Assembly: GCA_946480485.1 (NCBI GenBank)
Contig: CAMLJW010000391.1
Coordinates: forward strand, 1 to 5,129
Direction: 5' to 3'
DNA from: an uncultured Streptomyces sp.
GTDB lineage: Bacteria; Actinomycetota; Actinomycetes; Streptomycetales; Streptomycetaceae
Length of the DNA stretch: 5,129 nucleotides
The notes beneath the pieces are model-generated. The model was not told where the DNA came from, did no database searches, and worked only from the letters and a program-made list of their open reading frames with translations. A program made the translations under genes and the position numbers. Below, piece after piece: positions 1 to 5,129 of this stretch. Each line of letters begins with the position of its first letter. Within the stretch, counting starts at the first letter, position 1.

Positions 1-1741
1 GCGGCCGCGTCTCGGCCTCCTTCGGGCGCGGCGAGTGGTCGGCCGAGGCGGTGATGACGGCCGCGGTCTCCGACGCTGCGGAACCACACGCGGAGCGACA
101 CACCGCGTGACCACCACCATCGAAAGGACCCTCGGGGTGGGCCGCGACCGCACCCAGCGGTACGCGCGAGGCCCACGCGGTGGTGTGCCGCCAGGCGCCG
201 TACGTGACGAGGCCTCCGACCAGGGCGACACCCGTACCCAGGAGGGAAGTGGCGAGCGTCGGGGTCAGGTCGTGTCCGTCGAACCAGTCGGGCAGCAGGC
301 CGGTGGTGAGTCCGAGGGCGAGCGACGGGACGGCGAGCACCCACAGCACGGCGTTCATGGCGATGGGCTGCCTGCCGTGGTCGGGGACCTCGGTTCCGTG
401 GCCGCGGAACGCGAGCAGCCACAGGCGCGTCGCGTACGCGGCCGTGAGCATGGCCGTGGCCAGGCCGGCGACGAGAACGATCCAGCCTGCCGCGCCGGGC
501 ACGTTCTCGGCGTGGCCGGTGGCGACGTGTTCGGCGACGCCCAGCACGGCTTCCTTGGAGAAGAAGCCGCTGAAGGGCGGGATCGCGGCGAGGGCGAGGA
601 GCGCCACGGTCATCGTCCAGTAGGCGTCGGGGACGCGGGCGCGCAGGTCCTTCATACGGGACATGGCCGCCAGCGAGTTGGTGCCGGCGGCGTGGATGAT
701 CACACCCGCGGCGAGGAACAACAGCGCCTTGAAGGCGCCGTGCGCAAGGAGGTGGAAGACGGCGGCGCCGCGGTCGCCGACTGCGAGGGCGCCGGTCATG
801 TAGCCGAGCTGGCCGATCGTCGAGTACGCGAGGACGCGCTTGATGTCGTCCTGGGCGAGCGCGGCGAGCGCCGAACCGGCCATCGTGACGGCGGCCATGA
901 CGGCGAGGATGACCAGCGCGGCCGAGGAGGCGGCGAAGACCGGGAGGAGCCGGGCGATGAAGTAGACGCCGGCGGCGACCATCGTCGCGGCGTGGATCAA
1001 CGCGGAGACGGGTGTGGGGCCCGCCATCGCGTCGGGGAGCCAGGTATGCAGTGGGAACTGCGCCGACTTGCCCGCCACGCCGGCCAGGAGCAGCAGGGCG
1101 ATCAGTGTCGGATGGTCGAGTCCGCCGCTCGCGACGGTTCCCAGGACCTTCGTGATGCGGAAGGACCCGGCGTCGGCGGCGAGCGCGAACAGACCGATCA
1201 GGAAGGGGACGTCGCCGAGCTTGGTGACCAGGAAGGCCTTGATCGAGGCGGCACGGGCCTCGGGGGTCTCCCAGTAGTGGCCGACGAGGAAATACGAGCA
1301 GATACCCATGATCTCCCAGCCGACCAGCAGCACCATCAGGTCGCCGGAATAGACGACGAGCAGCATCGCGGAGGTGAACAGGGAGACGAGAGCGGCGTAC
1401 GAGGGGTAGCGCGGGTCGTCGCGCAGATAGCCCGTCGAGTAGATCTGCACGCAGGACGCGACCAGGAGGACCAGGACGGCGACGAGGGCGGCGAAGCCGT
1501 CGATGTGGAGGGCGAGTTCGATGGGGACCGAGCCGGTGGGGGTGAGCTCGGTGGCGGCGTCGACGGCTTGGTCACCGCCCTGGCGTACGGCGACGAGGAC
1601 GGCGAGCGCCAGTGCGGCCACCGAGGGCAGGACGGCCAGGGGACGGACGAAGCCGGGAACCGTGCGGCCCAGGAGCAGGCCGACCGCGGCGCCCAGGAAC
1701 GGCAGGAGGGGGACGAGGACGGCGAGAGTCGTGGTGGTCAC
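1..1741 (-). CDS. nuoL: NADH-quinone oxidoreductase subunit L (partial, C-terminus beyond left edge)
   Basis: This is the distal antiporter-like, proton-pumping membrane subunit of complex I; 580 codons are visible and the frame is still open at base 1. It starts at a GTG (1741-1739) that overlaps the nuoK stop as GTGA. A weak GAGG lies 7 nt upstream, and the protein begins [18 protein letters not shown]. It is strongly hydrophobic, with many membrane helices up to about residue 515. Family motifs seen are [10 protein letters not shown] (Glu143), [20 protein letters not shown] (Lys225), [15 protein letters not shown] (His250), [12 protein letters not shown] (His334, Lys338) and FFSKE (Lys396). 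These match the Glu/Lys/His proton-path residues known from E. coli NuoL, so function should be intact. After residue 530 the sequence turns hydrophilic (Gly/Ala/Pro/Glu-rich, with Cys548 and Cys552) where homologues approach the lateral helix. That helix and the last membrane segment must lie outside the window. NuoL rather than NuoM or NuoN is favoured by the motifs and by its place after nuoK. Confidence 0.95.
   Translation of the reverse strand, partial: MTTTTLAVLVPLLPFLGAAVGLLLGRTVPGFVRPLAVLPSVAALALAVLVAVRQGGDQAVDAATELTPTGSVPIELALHIDGFAALVAVLVLLVASCVQIYSTGYLRDDPRYPSYAALVSLFTSAMLLVVYSGDLMVLLVGWEIMGICSYFLVGHYWETPEARAASIKAFLVTKLGDVPFLIGLFALAADAGSFRITKVLGTVASGGLDHPTLIALLLLAGVAGKSAQFPLHTWLPDAMAGPTPVSALIHAATMVAAGVYFIARLLPVFAASSAALVILAVMAAVTMAGSALAALAQDDIKRVLAYSTIGQLGYMTGALAVGDRGAAVFHLLAHGAFKALLFLAAGVIIHAAGTNSLAAMSRMKDLRARVPDAYWTMTVALLALAAIPPFSGFFSKEAVLGVAEHVATGHAENVPGAAGWIVLVAGLATAMLTAAYATRLWLLAFRGHGTEVPDHGRQPIAMNAVLWVLAVPSLALGLTTGLLPDWFDGHDLTPTLATSLLGTGVALVGGLVTYGAWRHTTAWASRVPLGAVAAHPEGPFDGGGHAVCRSACGSAASETAAVITASADHSPRPKEAETRP
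101..117 (+). repeat. 17-bp inverted-repeat arm matching the nuoK/nuoL junction
   Basis: The plus-strand bases caccgcgtgaccaccac at 101-117 are the exact reverse complement of 1731-1747, which spans the nuoL GTG start and the nuoK stop. The match ends at both sides after 17 bp. Here it lies in the atypical hydrophilic stretch of nuoL (GGGHAV). It may be chance in such GC-rich sequence. Confidence 0.6.
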
Positions 1742-1747
1742 GCGGTG
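1731..1747 (-). repeat. 17-bp inverted-repeat arm at the nuoL start
   Basis: This is the partner of 101-117, read on the minus strand as caccgcgtgaccaccac. It holds the overlapping nuoK stop and nuoL GTG start, so it is fixed here by the coding sequence of both genes. Confidence 0.6.
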
Positions 1748-2124
1748 GCCTCAGTCTTCTCGGCCGACGCGGGCGCGGCGGATTCGGGGCCGTCGCCGGT
1801 CTCGTCGGTCTCGGCGGTGTCGCGGAGCTTGTCGATGTCCGAGGTGCCGCTGTTGCGGTGGACGGCGAGGACGATCGCCAGGCCGATGCCGATCTCAGCG
1901 GCGGCGATGGCGATGGTGAACAGGGTCAGGGCCTGGCCGGAGTGCAGCGTGTCCCGGGCGGTCTTGCTGAGCCAGGCGTCGAAGGCGACCAGGTTGAGGT
2001 TGACGGCGTTGAGCATCAGCTCGACGGACATCAGGACCAGGATCGCGTTGCGGCGAGCGAGGACTCCGTACAGGCCTGTGCAGAAGAGGAGGGCGGAGAG
2101 CACGGCGGGATAGGCGAGGTGCAT
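1738..2124 (-). CDS. nuoK: NADH-quinone oxidoreductase subunit K
   Basis: This small MrpC-like membrane subunit of complex I is 128 aa here, against about 100 in E. coli. The ATG start shares its A with the nuoJ stop (TGATG), and an AGGAAGG ribosome site lies 9 nt upstream. Three membrane helices are visible (about residues 4-22, 28-50 and 64-88). Helix 2 carries [15 protein letters not shown] with Glu35 and helix 3 carries [16 protein letters not shown] with Glu77. These correspond to the two membrane glutamates (E36 and E72 in E. coli) needed for proton pumping. The last 38 or so residues, from [10 protein letters not shown] onward, form a hydrophilic acidic tail rich in Asp, Glu, Thr and Ala that the typical short NuoK lacks. 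The stop overlaps the nuoL start by 4 nt. The identification is firm; the tail's role is unknown. Confidence 0.96.
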   Translation of the reverse strand: MHLAYPAVLSALLFCTGLYGVLARRNAILVLMSVELMLNAVNLNLVAFDAWLSKTARDTLHSGQALTLFTIAIAAAEIGIGLAIVLAVHRNSGTSDIDKLRDTAETDETGDGPESAAPASAEKTEATA

Positions 2125-2894
2125 CAGCGGGCACCTTCCTTGCGTTCCTTGCGCGAGGACTGCCCGTCGGACGTCGCGTTGGGCGCAGGCTGTTTGGTGG
2201 GCGACTCCTTGGCCGAGGGCTGTGTGCCCGAGGGCTGTGTGCCCGAGGGCTGTGTGCCCGACGGCTGCTTGCCGGGTGCTGTCCTGCTCGCGGGGCCGTT
2301 GTCGGCGGCCGCCTTGCGGGAGAGGACGATCGCCCCGACCAGAGCGGCGAGCAGCAGGACCGAGAGGGCCTCGAAGGGGAGTACCCAGCTCTGGAAGAGG
2401 CTCGCACCGGTGACCGCGGTGGAGCCGGCGGCGGCACCGTCCAGGTCGATCCAGGTCGTCCGGAAGGCATCGACGACGACCCAGACGAGGGCGCCGCCCG
2501 CGGCGACCGCCACGGTCAGGGCGGCCCAGCGGTTGCCGGAGTCGGCGTCCGGAGAGCGGCCGATGGGGGCCTTGGTGAGCATCAGACCGAAGAGGAGGAG
2601 CACAACGACGGAACCGACGTAGATGAGGACCTGCGCCCAGGCGATGAACTCGGCGGTGAGCAGGAGGTATTCGACGGCGAGGCCGCCGAGTGTCACGACC
2701 AGCCACAGGGCGGCGTGCACCAGTTGCCTGGTGGTGACGGTGACGACGGCGGCGCCAAGGGTGACGAGGCCGACGAGGAGAAAGGCGATCTCGACGCCGG
2801 TCGGGGAGAGGAAGCCGTGGGTTTCGGCGGTGGTCGTCGCCTGCGTTGCCGTGGCTGCGGCTCTGGCTGTCGCTGTGGCTACTGCGAGGCTCAC
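2124..2894 (-). CDS. nuoJ: NADH-quinone oxidoreductase subunit J
   Basis: This is a central membrane subunit of complex I, 256 aa. I chose the GTG at 2894-2892 because it overlaps the nuoI stop as GTGA and has GGGAGG 6 nt upstream; the frame stays open further upstream, but that stretch lies inside nuoI. About 30 Ala/Thr-rich residues precede the first helix. Five membrane segments follow, at about 33-53, 57-80, 84-107, 122-144 and 170-192. The third, [20 protein letters not shown], is the conserved NuoJ/ND6 helix, with Tyr92 in the Y-x-G motif where the family has a pi-bulge. From about residue 194 to the end the protein is a hydrophilic, probably disordered tail. It contains three perfect PSGTQ repeats encoded by a 15-bp tandem DNA repeat, then a Lys/Arg-rich end (RKERKEGAR). 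NuoJ is poorly conserved in general, but helix pattern and gene order make the call firm. Confidence 0.94.
   Translation of the reverse strand: MSLAVATATARAAATATQATTTAETHGFLSPTGVEIAFLLVGLVTLGAAVVTVTTRQLVHAALWLVVTLGGLAVEYLLLTAEFIAWAQVLIYVGSVVVLLLFGLMLTKAPIGRSPDADSGNRWAALTVAVAAGGALVWVVVDAFRTTWIDLDGAAAGSTAVTGASLFQSWVLPFEALSVLLLAALVGAIVLSRKAAADNGPASRTAPGKQPSGTQPSGTQPSGTQPSAKESPTKQPAPNATSDGQSSRKERKEGAR
2134..2140 (-). promoter_or_regulatory. Ribosome binding site of nuoK (AGGAAGG)
   Basis: AGGAAGG on the minus strand, 9 nt before the ATG at 2124, within the Lys/Arg-rich end of nuoJ. It supports the ATG that forms the TGATG overlap. Confidence 0.75.
2218..2277 (-). repeat. 15-bp in-frame tandem repeat in the nuoJ tail
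   Basis: Three consecutive plus-strand units read ggctgtgtgcccgag (2218-2232, 2233-2247, 2248-2262; the third differs only in its last base). A decayed fourth unit follows (ggctgcttgccgggt, 2263-2277). On the coding strand each unit encodes five residues of a PSGTQ array. Because the unit is a multiple of three, copy-number change would lengthen or shorten the NuoJ tail without a frameshift. Confidence 0.93.
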
Positions 2895-3580
2895 GAAGCG
2901 CCTCCCTCGGGCTCGTTCCGGCCGGAAGCCGCTGGGCCGGGCCCGCCGGAAGCCTCCGGCACGGCCTGCCCTGTCGGCCCGGTGGCCGGAGGCTGGGCCT
3001 GGGCTGCCTGTTCGGCGGCGAGCTTGTCGGCGGCCTTGCGGGCGGCGGCGATCTCCTTGGGTTCCTCGGCGCCGGGGTCGAGGGCGGGTGGGGCCGGGAC
3101 GGTCCACATCCACTCGCGGAGCTTGTCGCGTTCGTGCGTGAGTTCGTGGATGTCGGTCTCCGCGTACTCGAATTCCGGGGACCAGAACAGCGCGTCGAAA
3201 GGACACACCTCGATGCAGATACCGCAGTACATGCACAGGGCGAAGTCGATGGCGAAGCGGTCGAGCACGTTGCGGCTTCGCTCGCGGCCGCCGGGAGCGG
3301 CGGGCGGGACCGTCTCCTTGTGGGAGTCGATGTAGATGCACCAGTCCGGGCACTCGCGGGCGCACAGCATGCAAACCGTGCAGTTCTCCTCGAAGAGGCC
3401 GATGACGCCGCGGGTACGGGGCGGGAGTTCGGGCTGGGCGTCCGGGTACTGCTTGGTGACGGTCTTCTTCGTCATCGTGCGCAGGGTGACGGCCAGGCCC
3501 TTGGCGAGTCCGGAGCCGGGAATACGGGGCCGGGTGGGCGGGGGAGAACTGCGCCCGGTGGGCGGGAGAGACTCAGCCAT
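2891..3580 (-). CDS. nuoI: NADH-quinone oxidoreductase subunit I (2x[4Fe-4S] ferredoxin-like)
   Basis: This is the peripheral-arm iron-sulfur subunit that carries clusters N6a and N6b and passes electrons toward NuoB and quinone. It has 229 aa, against about 180 in E. coli. Two cluster motifs are complete: [12 protein letters not shown] (Cys67, 70, 73, 77) and [12 protein letters not shown] (Cys116, 119, 122, 126). The linker between them, with [11 protein letters not shown], is typical of NuoI. The ATG start lies 2 nt after the nuoH stop; AAGGTGG is 13 nt upstream, a rather long spacing. An ATG at residue 36 would also retain both clusters. I prefer the first start for its tight packing and because the Pro-rich N-terminus leads into an amphipathic stretch ([13 protein letters not shown]) like the membrane-associated start of NuoI. 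After about residue 165 comes an Ala/Glu/Gln/Pro-rich tail of about 60 residues, including a helix-like stretch ([19 protein letters not shown]). The stop overlaps nuoJ. Confidence 0.95.
   Translation of the reverse strand: MAESLPPTGRSSPPPTRPRIPGSGLAKGLAVTLRTMTKKTVTKQYPDAQPELPPRTRGVIGLFEENCTVCMLCARECPDWCIYIDSHKETVPPAAPGGRERSRNVLDRFAIDFALCMYCGICIEVCPFDALFWSPEFEYAETDIHELTHERDKLREWMWTVPAPPALDPGAEEPKEIAAARKAADKLAAEQAAQAQPPATGPTGQAVPEASGGPGPAASGRNEPEGGAS
2901..2906 (-). promoter_or_regulatory. Ribosome binding site of nuoJ (GGGAGG)
   Basis: GGGAGG on the minus strand, 6 nt before the GTG at 2894, within the last codons of nuoI. It fixes the nuoJ start in a frame that is otherwise open far upstream. 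Confidence 0.8.
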
Positions 3581-3582
3581 GG

Positions 3583-4551
3583 CTACTGGATCACCACCTT
3601 GACGATGCCGGTGAGGGCGATCTGGGCGAGGGAGAGGGGCACGAGGAGGGTCCAGGAGAACTTCTGGAGCTGATCCTCACGAAGGCGGGGGTAGGTGACA
3701 CGGATCCAGATCACGATGAAGGCGAGGATCGCGGTCTTCAGCAAAGTCCAGACCCAGCCGAGGCCGTCGGCACCCCACGGGCCGTGCCAGCCACCCAGGA
3801 ACAGGACGGTGGTCAGACCGCACAGCACGATGATTCCGGCGTACTCGGCGAGGAGGAAGAGGGCGAAGCGCAGGCCGGTGTACTCGGTGTACGCCCCGAA
3901 GATGATCTCCGAGTCGGCGACGGGCATGTCGAAGGGAGGCCGCTGGAGTTCGGCGAGACCGGCCACGAAGAAGACGATCGCGCCGACTATCTGCCAGGGC
4001 AGCCACCACCACTCGAAGGCGTCGACGATGCCGGGGAGCGAGACCGTACCCGCCGCCATCGCCACCGAGGCGGCAGTGAGCAGCATGGGCAGTTCGTACG
4101 CGAGGAGTTGGGCGGCGGTGCGCAGGCCGCCGAGGAGGGAGAACTTGTTGGCCGAGGCCCAGCCCGCCATGAGAGAGCCGAGAACGCCCACGCCCATCAC
4201 GGCGAGGACGAAGAAGATGCCCGCGTCGATGACCTCGCCGACGGCGCCCTCGCCCGGGCCGATGGGAATGGCAAGGAGTACGAGGAGGTACGGGAGGAGG
4301 GCGACGGCGGGGGCCAGCTGAAAGATACGGCGGTCCGCGCCCGCCGGGACGACGTCTTCCTTCTGGGCGAACTTCACGCCGTCCGCGACGAGTTGGGCCC
4401 AGCCGTGGAAGCCGCCCGCGTACATGGGGCCGAGGCGGCCCTGCATGTGGGCCATCACCTTGTGCTCCGTCTGACCGACTATCAGCGGAAAGGTGAGGAA
4501 CACGACGAAGACGATCAGGAGTCGCAGGGTGACATCGAGCACGTCGTTCAC
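3583..4551 (-). CDS. nuoH: NADH-quinone oxidoreductase subunit H
   Basis: This membrane subunit forms much of the quinone-binding channel and joins the peripheral arm to the membrane arm. It has 322 aa, close to E. coli NuoH (325), and lacks the long C-terminal extension I associate with the main streptomycete NuoH. The GTG start overlaps the upstream stop as GTGA and has a perfect AGGAGG 6 nt upstream. About eight membrane helices are visible. Conserved regions are the N-terminal loop ([10 protein letters not shown], then [13 protein letters not shown] at about 57-69), the AYELPMLL helix (151-158) and the quinone-side loop [13 protein letters not shown] to TEYTGLRF (204-229). Three positions differ from the usual consensus: EH rather than ER at 29-30, GPM rather than GPN at 41-43, and Val211 where PFD-x-PE normally has Glu. 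Glu215 and Glu223 are kept. The short length and these differences point to the second-type nuo locus. Confidence 0.96.
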   Translation of the reverse strand: MNDVLDVTLRLLIVFVVFLTFPLIVGQTEHKVMAHMQGRLGPMYAGGFHGWAQLVADGVKFAQKEDVVPAGADRRIFQLAPAVALLPYLLVLLAIPIGPGEGAVGEVIDAGIFFVLAVMGVGVLGSLMAGWASANKFSLLGGLRTAAQLLAYELPMLLTAASVAMAAGTVSLPGIVDAFEWWWLPWQIVGAIVFFVAGLAELQRPPFDMPVADSEIIFGAYTEYTGLRFALFLLAEYAGIIVLCGLTTVLFLGGWHGPWGADGLGWVWTLLKTAILAFIVIWIRVTYPRLREDQLQKFSWTLLVPLSLAQIALTGIVKVVIQ

Positions 4552-5129
4552 CGCGGGCCTCCTGGGGTGTGGTCGTCGGGGGTTGCAGTGTCGTCGTCGG
4601 GGGTTGGGGAATGGTCGGCGGGGGTCGGGGAATGGTCAGGGTTGTCGGCGGTGGGGCGGGCTTCGGAGGTCGCGACGGGTTCCGCGGCCTTGAGATCCTC
4701 GGGTTCGTCGGCCGGTTGCCGCTCGGGCGACGGCGGGCCCTCGGTGGACGGTTTCTGCTCGGTGTCCTCGTAGGCGGGGCGCGCGTGGTGCCAGGGGGCG
4801 TCCGTGCTGCGGGGGCGCGCCGGGCGGGGGTACTGGTCACCACGGGGGTGCTCGTCGCCACGGGGGTGCTCGTCGCCGGGCCCATCGGCCGGTGCCGCCG
4901 GTACGGTGGGTGCAGCGGGTGCGGTGGCTGCAGCGGGTGTCTCACGCTGCGATGCCGAGCCTTCGCCGGCGGTGCGGGCGCGACGTGGGGACGTGGGCGT
5001 TTCTTCGGTATCCGAGGCCGCCTCGGCTCCCTTTGTCCGCTGGGTCGCCGAGCCCTCGCTCGCACTGCGAGCCCGGCGCGGCGCGGGCCTGACCTCCCCG
5101 GCTGCACCCGCAGCGGGTGCGCCCCCCGC
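4548..5129 (-). CDS. C-terminal tail of an unidentified upstream nuo-operon gene (partial)
   Basis: The frame ending in the TGA at 4550-4548 is open to the right edge, giving 193 visible residues. It contains no ATG, GTG or TTG codon, so it cannot be a separate small gene and must continue a larger one starting beyond the window. The sequence is low-complexity and rich in Pro, Ala, Glu, Asp, Thr, Ser and Arg. It has a single Leu and Trp, two Tyr, and no Phe, Ile, Met or Cys, so it is almost certainly disordered. The first part is Arg-rich and mixed in charge; the last 60 or so residues are acidic and end in repeats such as DHSPTP. A GDEHPR repeat lies mid-way. Canonical operons have nuoG before nuoH; reduced operons have nuoD or nuoC there. 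No conserved end of any of these is visible, so the subunit cannot be named. A C/D-type subunit is my guess, from the NuoH type. Confidence 0.75.
   Translation of the reverse strand, partial: AGGAPAAGAAGEVRPAPRRARSASEGSATQRTKGAEAASDTEETPTSPRRARTAGEGSASQRETPAAATAPAAPTVPAAPADGPGDEHPRGDEHPRGDQYPRPARPRSTDAPWHHARPAYEDTEQKPSTEGPPSPERQPADEPEDLKAAEPVATSEARPTADNPDHSPTPADHSPTPDDDTATPDDHTPGGPR
4558..4563 (-). promoter_or_regulatory. Ribosome binding site of nuoH (AGGAGG)
   Basis: A perfect AGGAGG on the minus strand, 6 nt before the GTG at 4551. It decides the GTG start of nuoH and lies inside the last codons of the upstream gene. As the strongest such site in the window, it suggests nuoH can be initiated de novo as well as by coupling. 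Confidence 0.85.
4599..4640 (-). repeat. 21-bp tandem repeat encoding DHSPTP units; G-rich on the plus strand
   Basis: Two imperfect 21-bp units (4599-4619 and 4620-4640) share the pattern G5-T-(T/C)-G4-AATGGTC on the plus strand. They encode the DHSPTPADHSPTP stretch near the end of the upstream protein. A degenerate related copy lies next to them at about 4573-4596 and encodes DDDTATPDD. The four long G runs in 4599-4630 also meet a loose G-quadruplex pattern on the template strand. Confidence 0.8.
4824..4877 (-). repeat. 18-bp tandem repeat encoding GDEHPR
   Basis: Two identical 18-bp units, acgggggtgctcgtcgcc on the plus strand, lie at 4842-4859 and 4860-4877, with a diverged third copy at about 4824-4841. 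They encode GDEHPR, GDEHPR and then GDQYPR in the disordered tail of the upstream gene. The repeat keeps frame. Confidence 0.85.

Noticed and set aside
1..8. A NotI site (GCGGCCGC) exactly at the left edge, possibly a clone or fragment boundary.
   Set aside because: An 8-bp all-G/C site is expected about once per 5 kb in DNA of this composition, so the position at the edge may be coincidence.
87..109. A small hairpin (7-bp stem cacgcgg/ccgcgtg, 9-nt loop) as a possible terminator.
   Set aside because: It lies inside the open nuoL frame, is short, and has no T-run; such stems are common in GC-rich coding DNA.
35..2113. A 692-codon plus-strand open frame, antisense to nuoK and nuoL.
   Set aside because: It is Gly/Arg/Glu/Asp-rich with no recognisable fold, and arises from G/C-ending codons of the real genes opposite it. 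The minus strand carries clear complex I motifs over the same stretch.
2124..3374. An upstream start giving nuoJ 416 codons, fused to sequence inside nuoI.
   Set aside because: The extra N-terminal part is an Arg/Pro-rich out-of-frame reading of the NuoI cluster region; the GTG at 2894 has a good ribosome site and gives a normal NuoJ.
3784..4773. A 329-codon plus-strand open frame opposite nuoH.
   Set aside because: The composition is the mirror of the nuoH codons; no family motif is seen, and NuoH is unambiguous on the other strand.
3677..5107. A 476-codon minus-strand frame running through nuoH and the upstream tail.
   Set aside because: It is Pro/Arg-rich throughout and out of frame with NuoH. 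The frame ending at 4548 is preferred because it gives the GTGA overlap with nuoH and typical acidic tail composition.

Overview
The window is very GC-rich DNA, with codons ending overwhelmingly in G or C. It is fully coding on the minus strand and looks like Streptomyces or a close actinomycete relative. It is an internal piece of a respiratory complex I (nuo) operon. Reading the minus strand 5'->3' (right to left), the order is: the C-terminal tail of an unidentified upstream gene (partial), nuoH, nuoI, nuoJ, nuoK, and nuoL (partial, running off the left edge). There are no RNA genes, mobile elements, CRISPR arrays, promoters or terminators that I can support. The long open frames on the plus strand are GC-bias shadows.

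The genes are packed with no intergenic space. Four junctions overlap: three GTGA overlaps (upstream gene/nuoH, nuoI/nuoJ, nuoK/nuoL) and one TGATG overlap (nuoJ/nuoK). Only 2 nt separate nuoH from nuoI. Transcription must start upstream, beyond the right edge, and translation is probably coupled along the message. NuoI carries the two [4Fe-4S] clusters of the peripheral arm, NuoH forms the quinone-site/membrane junction, NuoJ and NuoK form the central membrane part, and NuoL is the distal proton-pumping antiporter-like subunit with its lateral-helix end outside the window.

The key ion-pathway residues of NuoK and NuoL and all eight cluster cysteines of NuoI are present, so a working enzyme is expected. 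NuoH is short (322 aa), lacks the long C-terminal extension I associate with the main 14-gene Streptomyces nuo operon, and differs at some normally conserved loop positions. From memory of the family, this fits the second, smaller nuo locus of streptomycetes, which is thought to lack the NADH module NuoEFG. The window does not show the genes needed to prove this.

The most unusual feature is the amount of low-complexity, probably disordered sequence attached to ordinary complex I subunits: a tail of about 193 residues on the upstream gene, tails on NuoI, NuoJ and NuoK, and a linker-like stretch in NuoL. Several of these contain in-frame DNA tandem repeats. I see no wholly new system here; the interest lies in these tails, the divergent NuoH loop and the likely alternative complex I.
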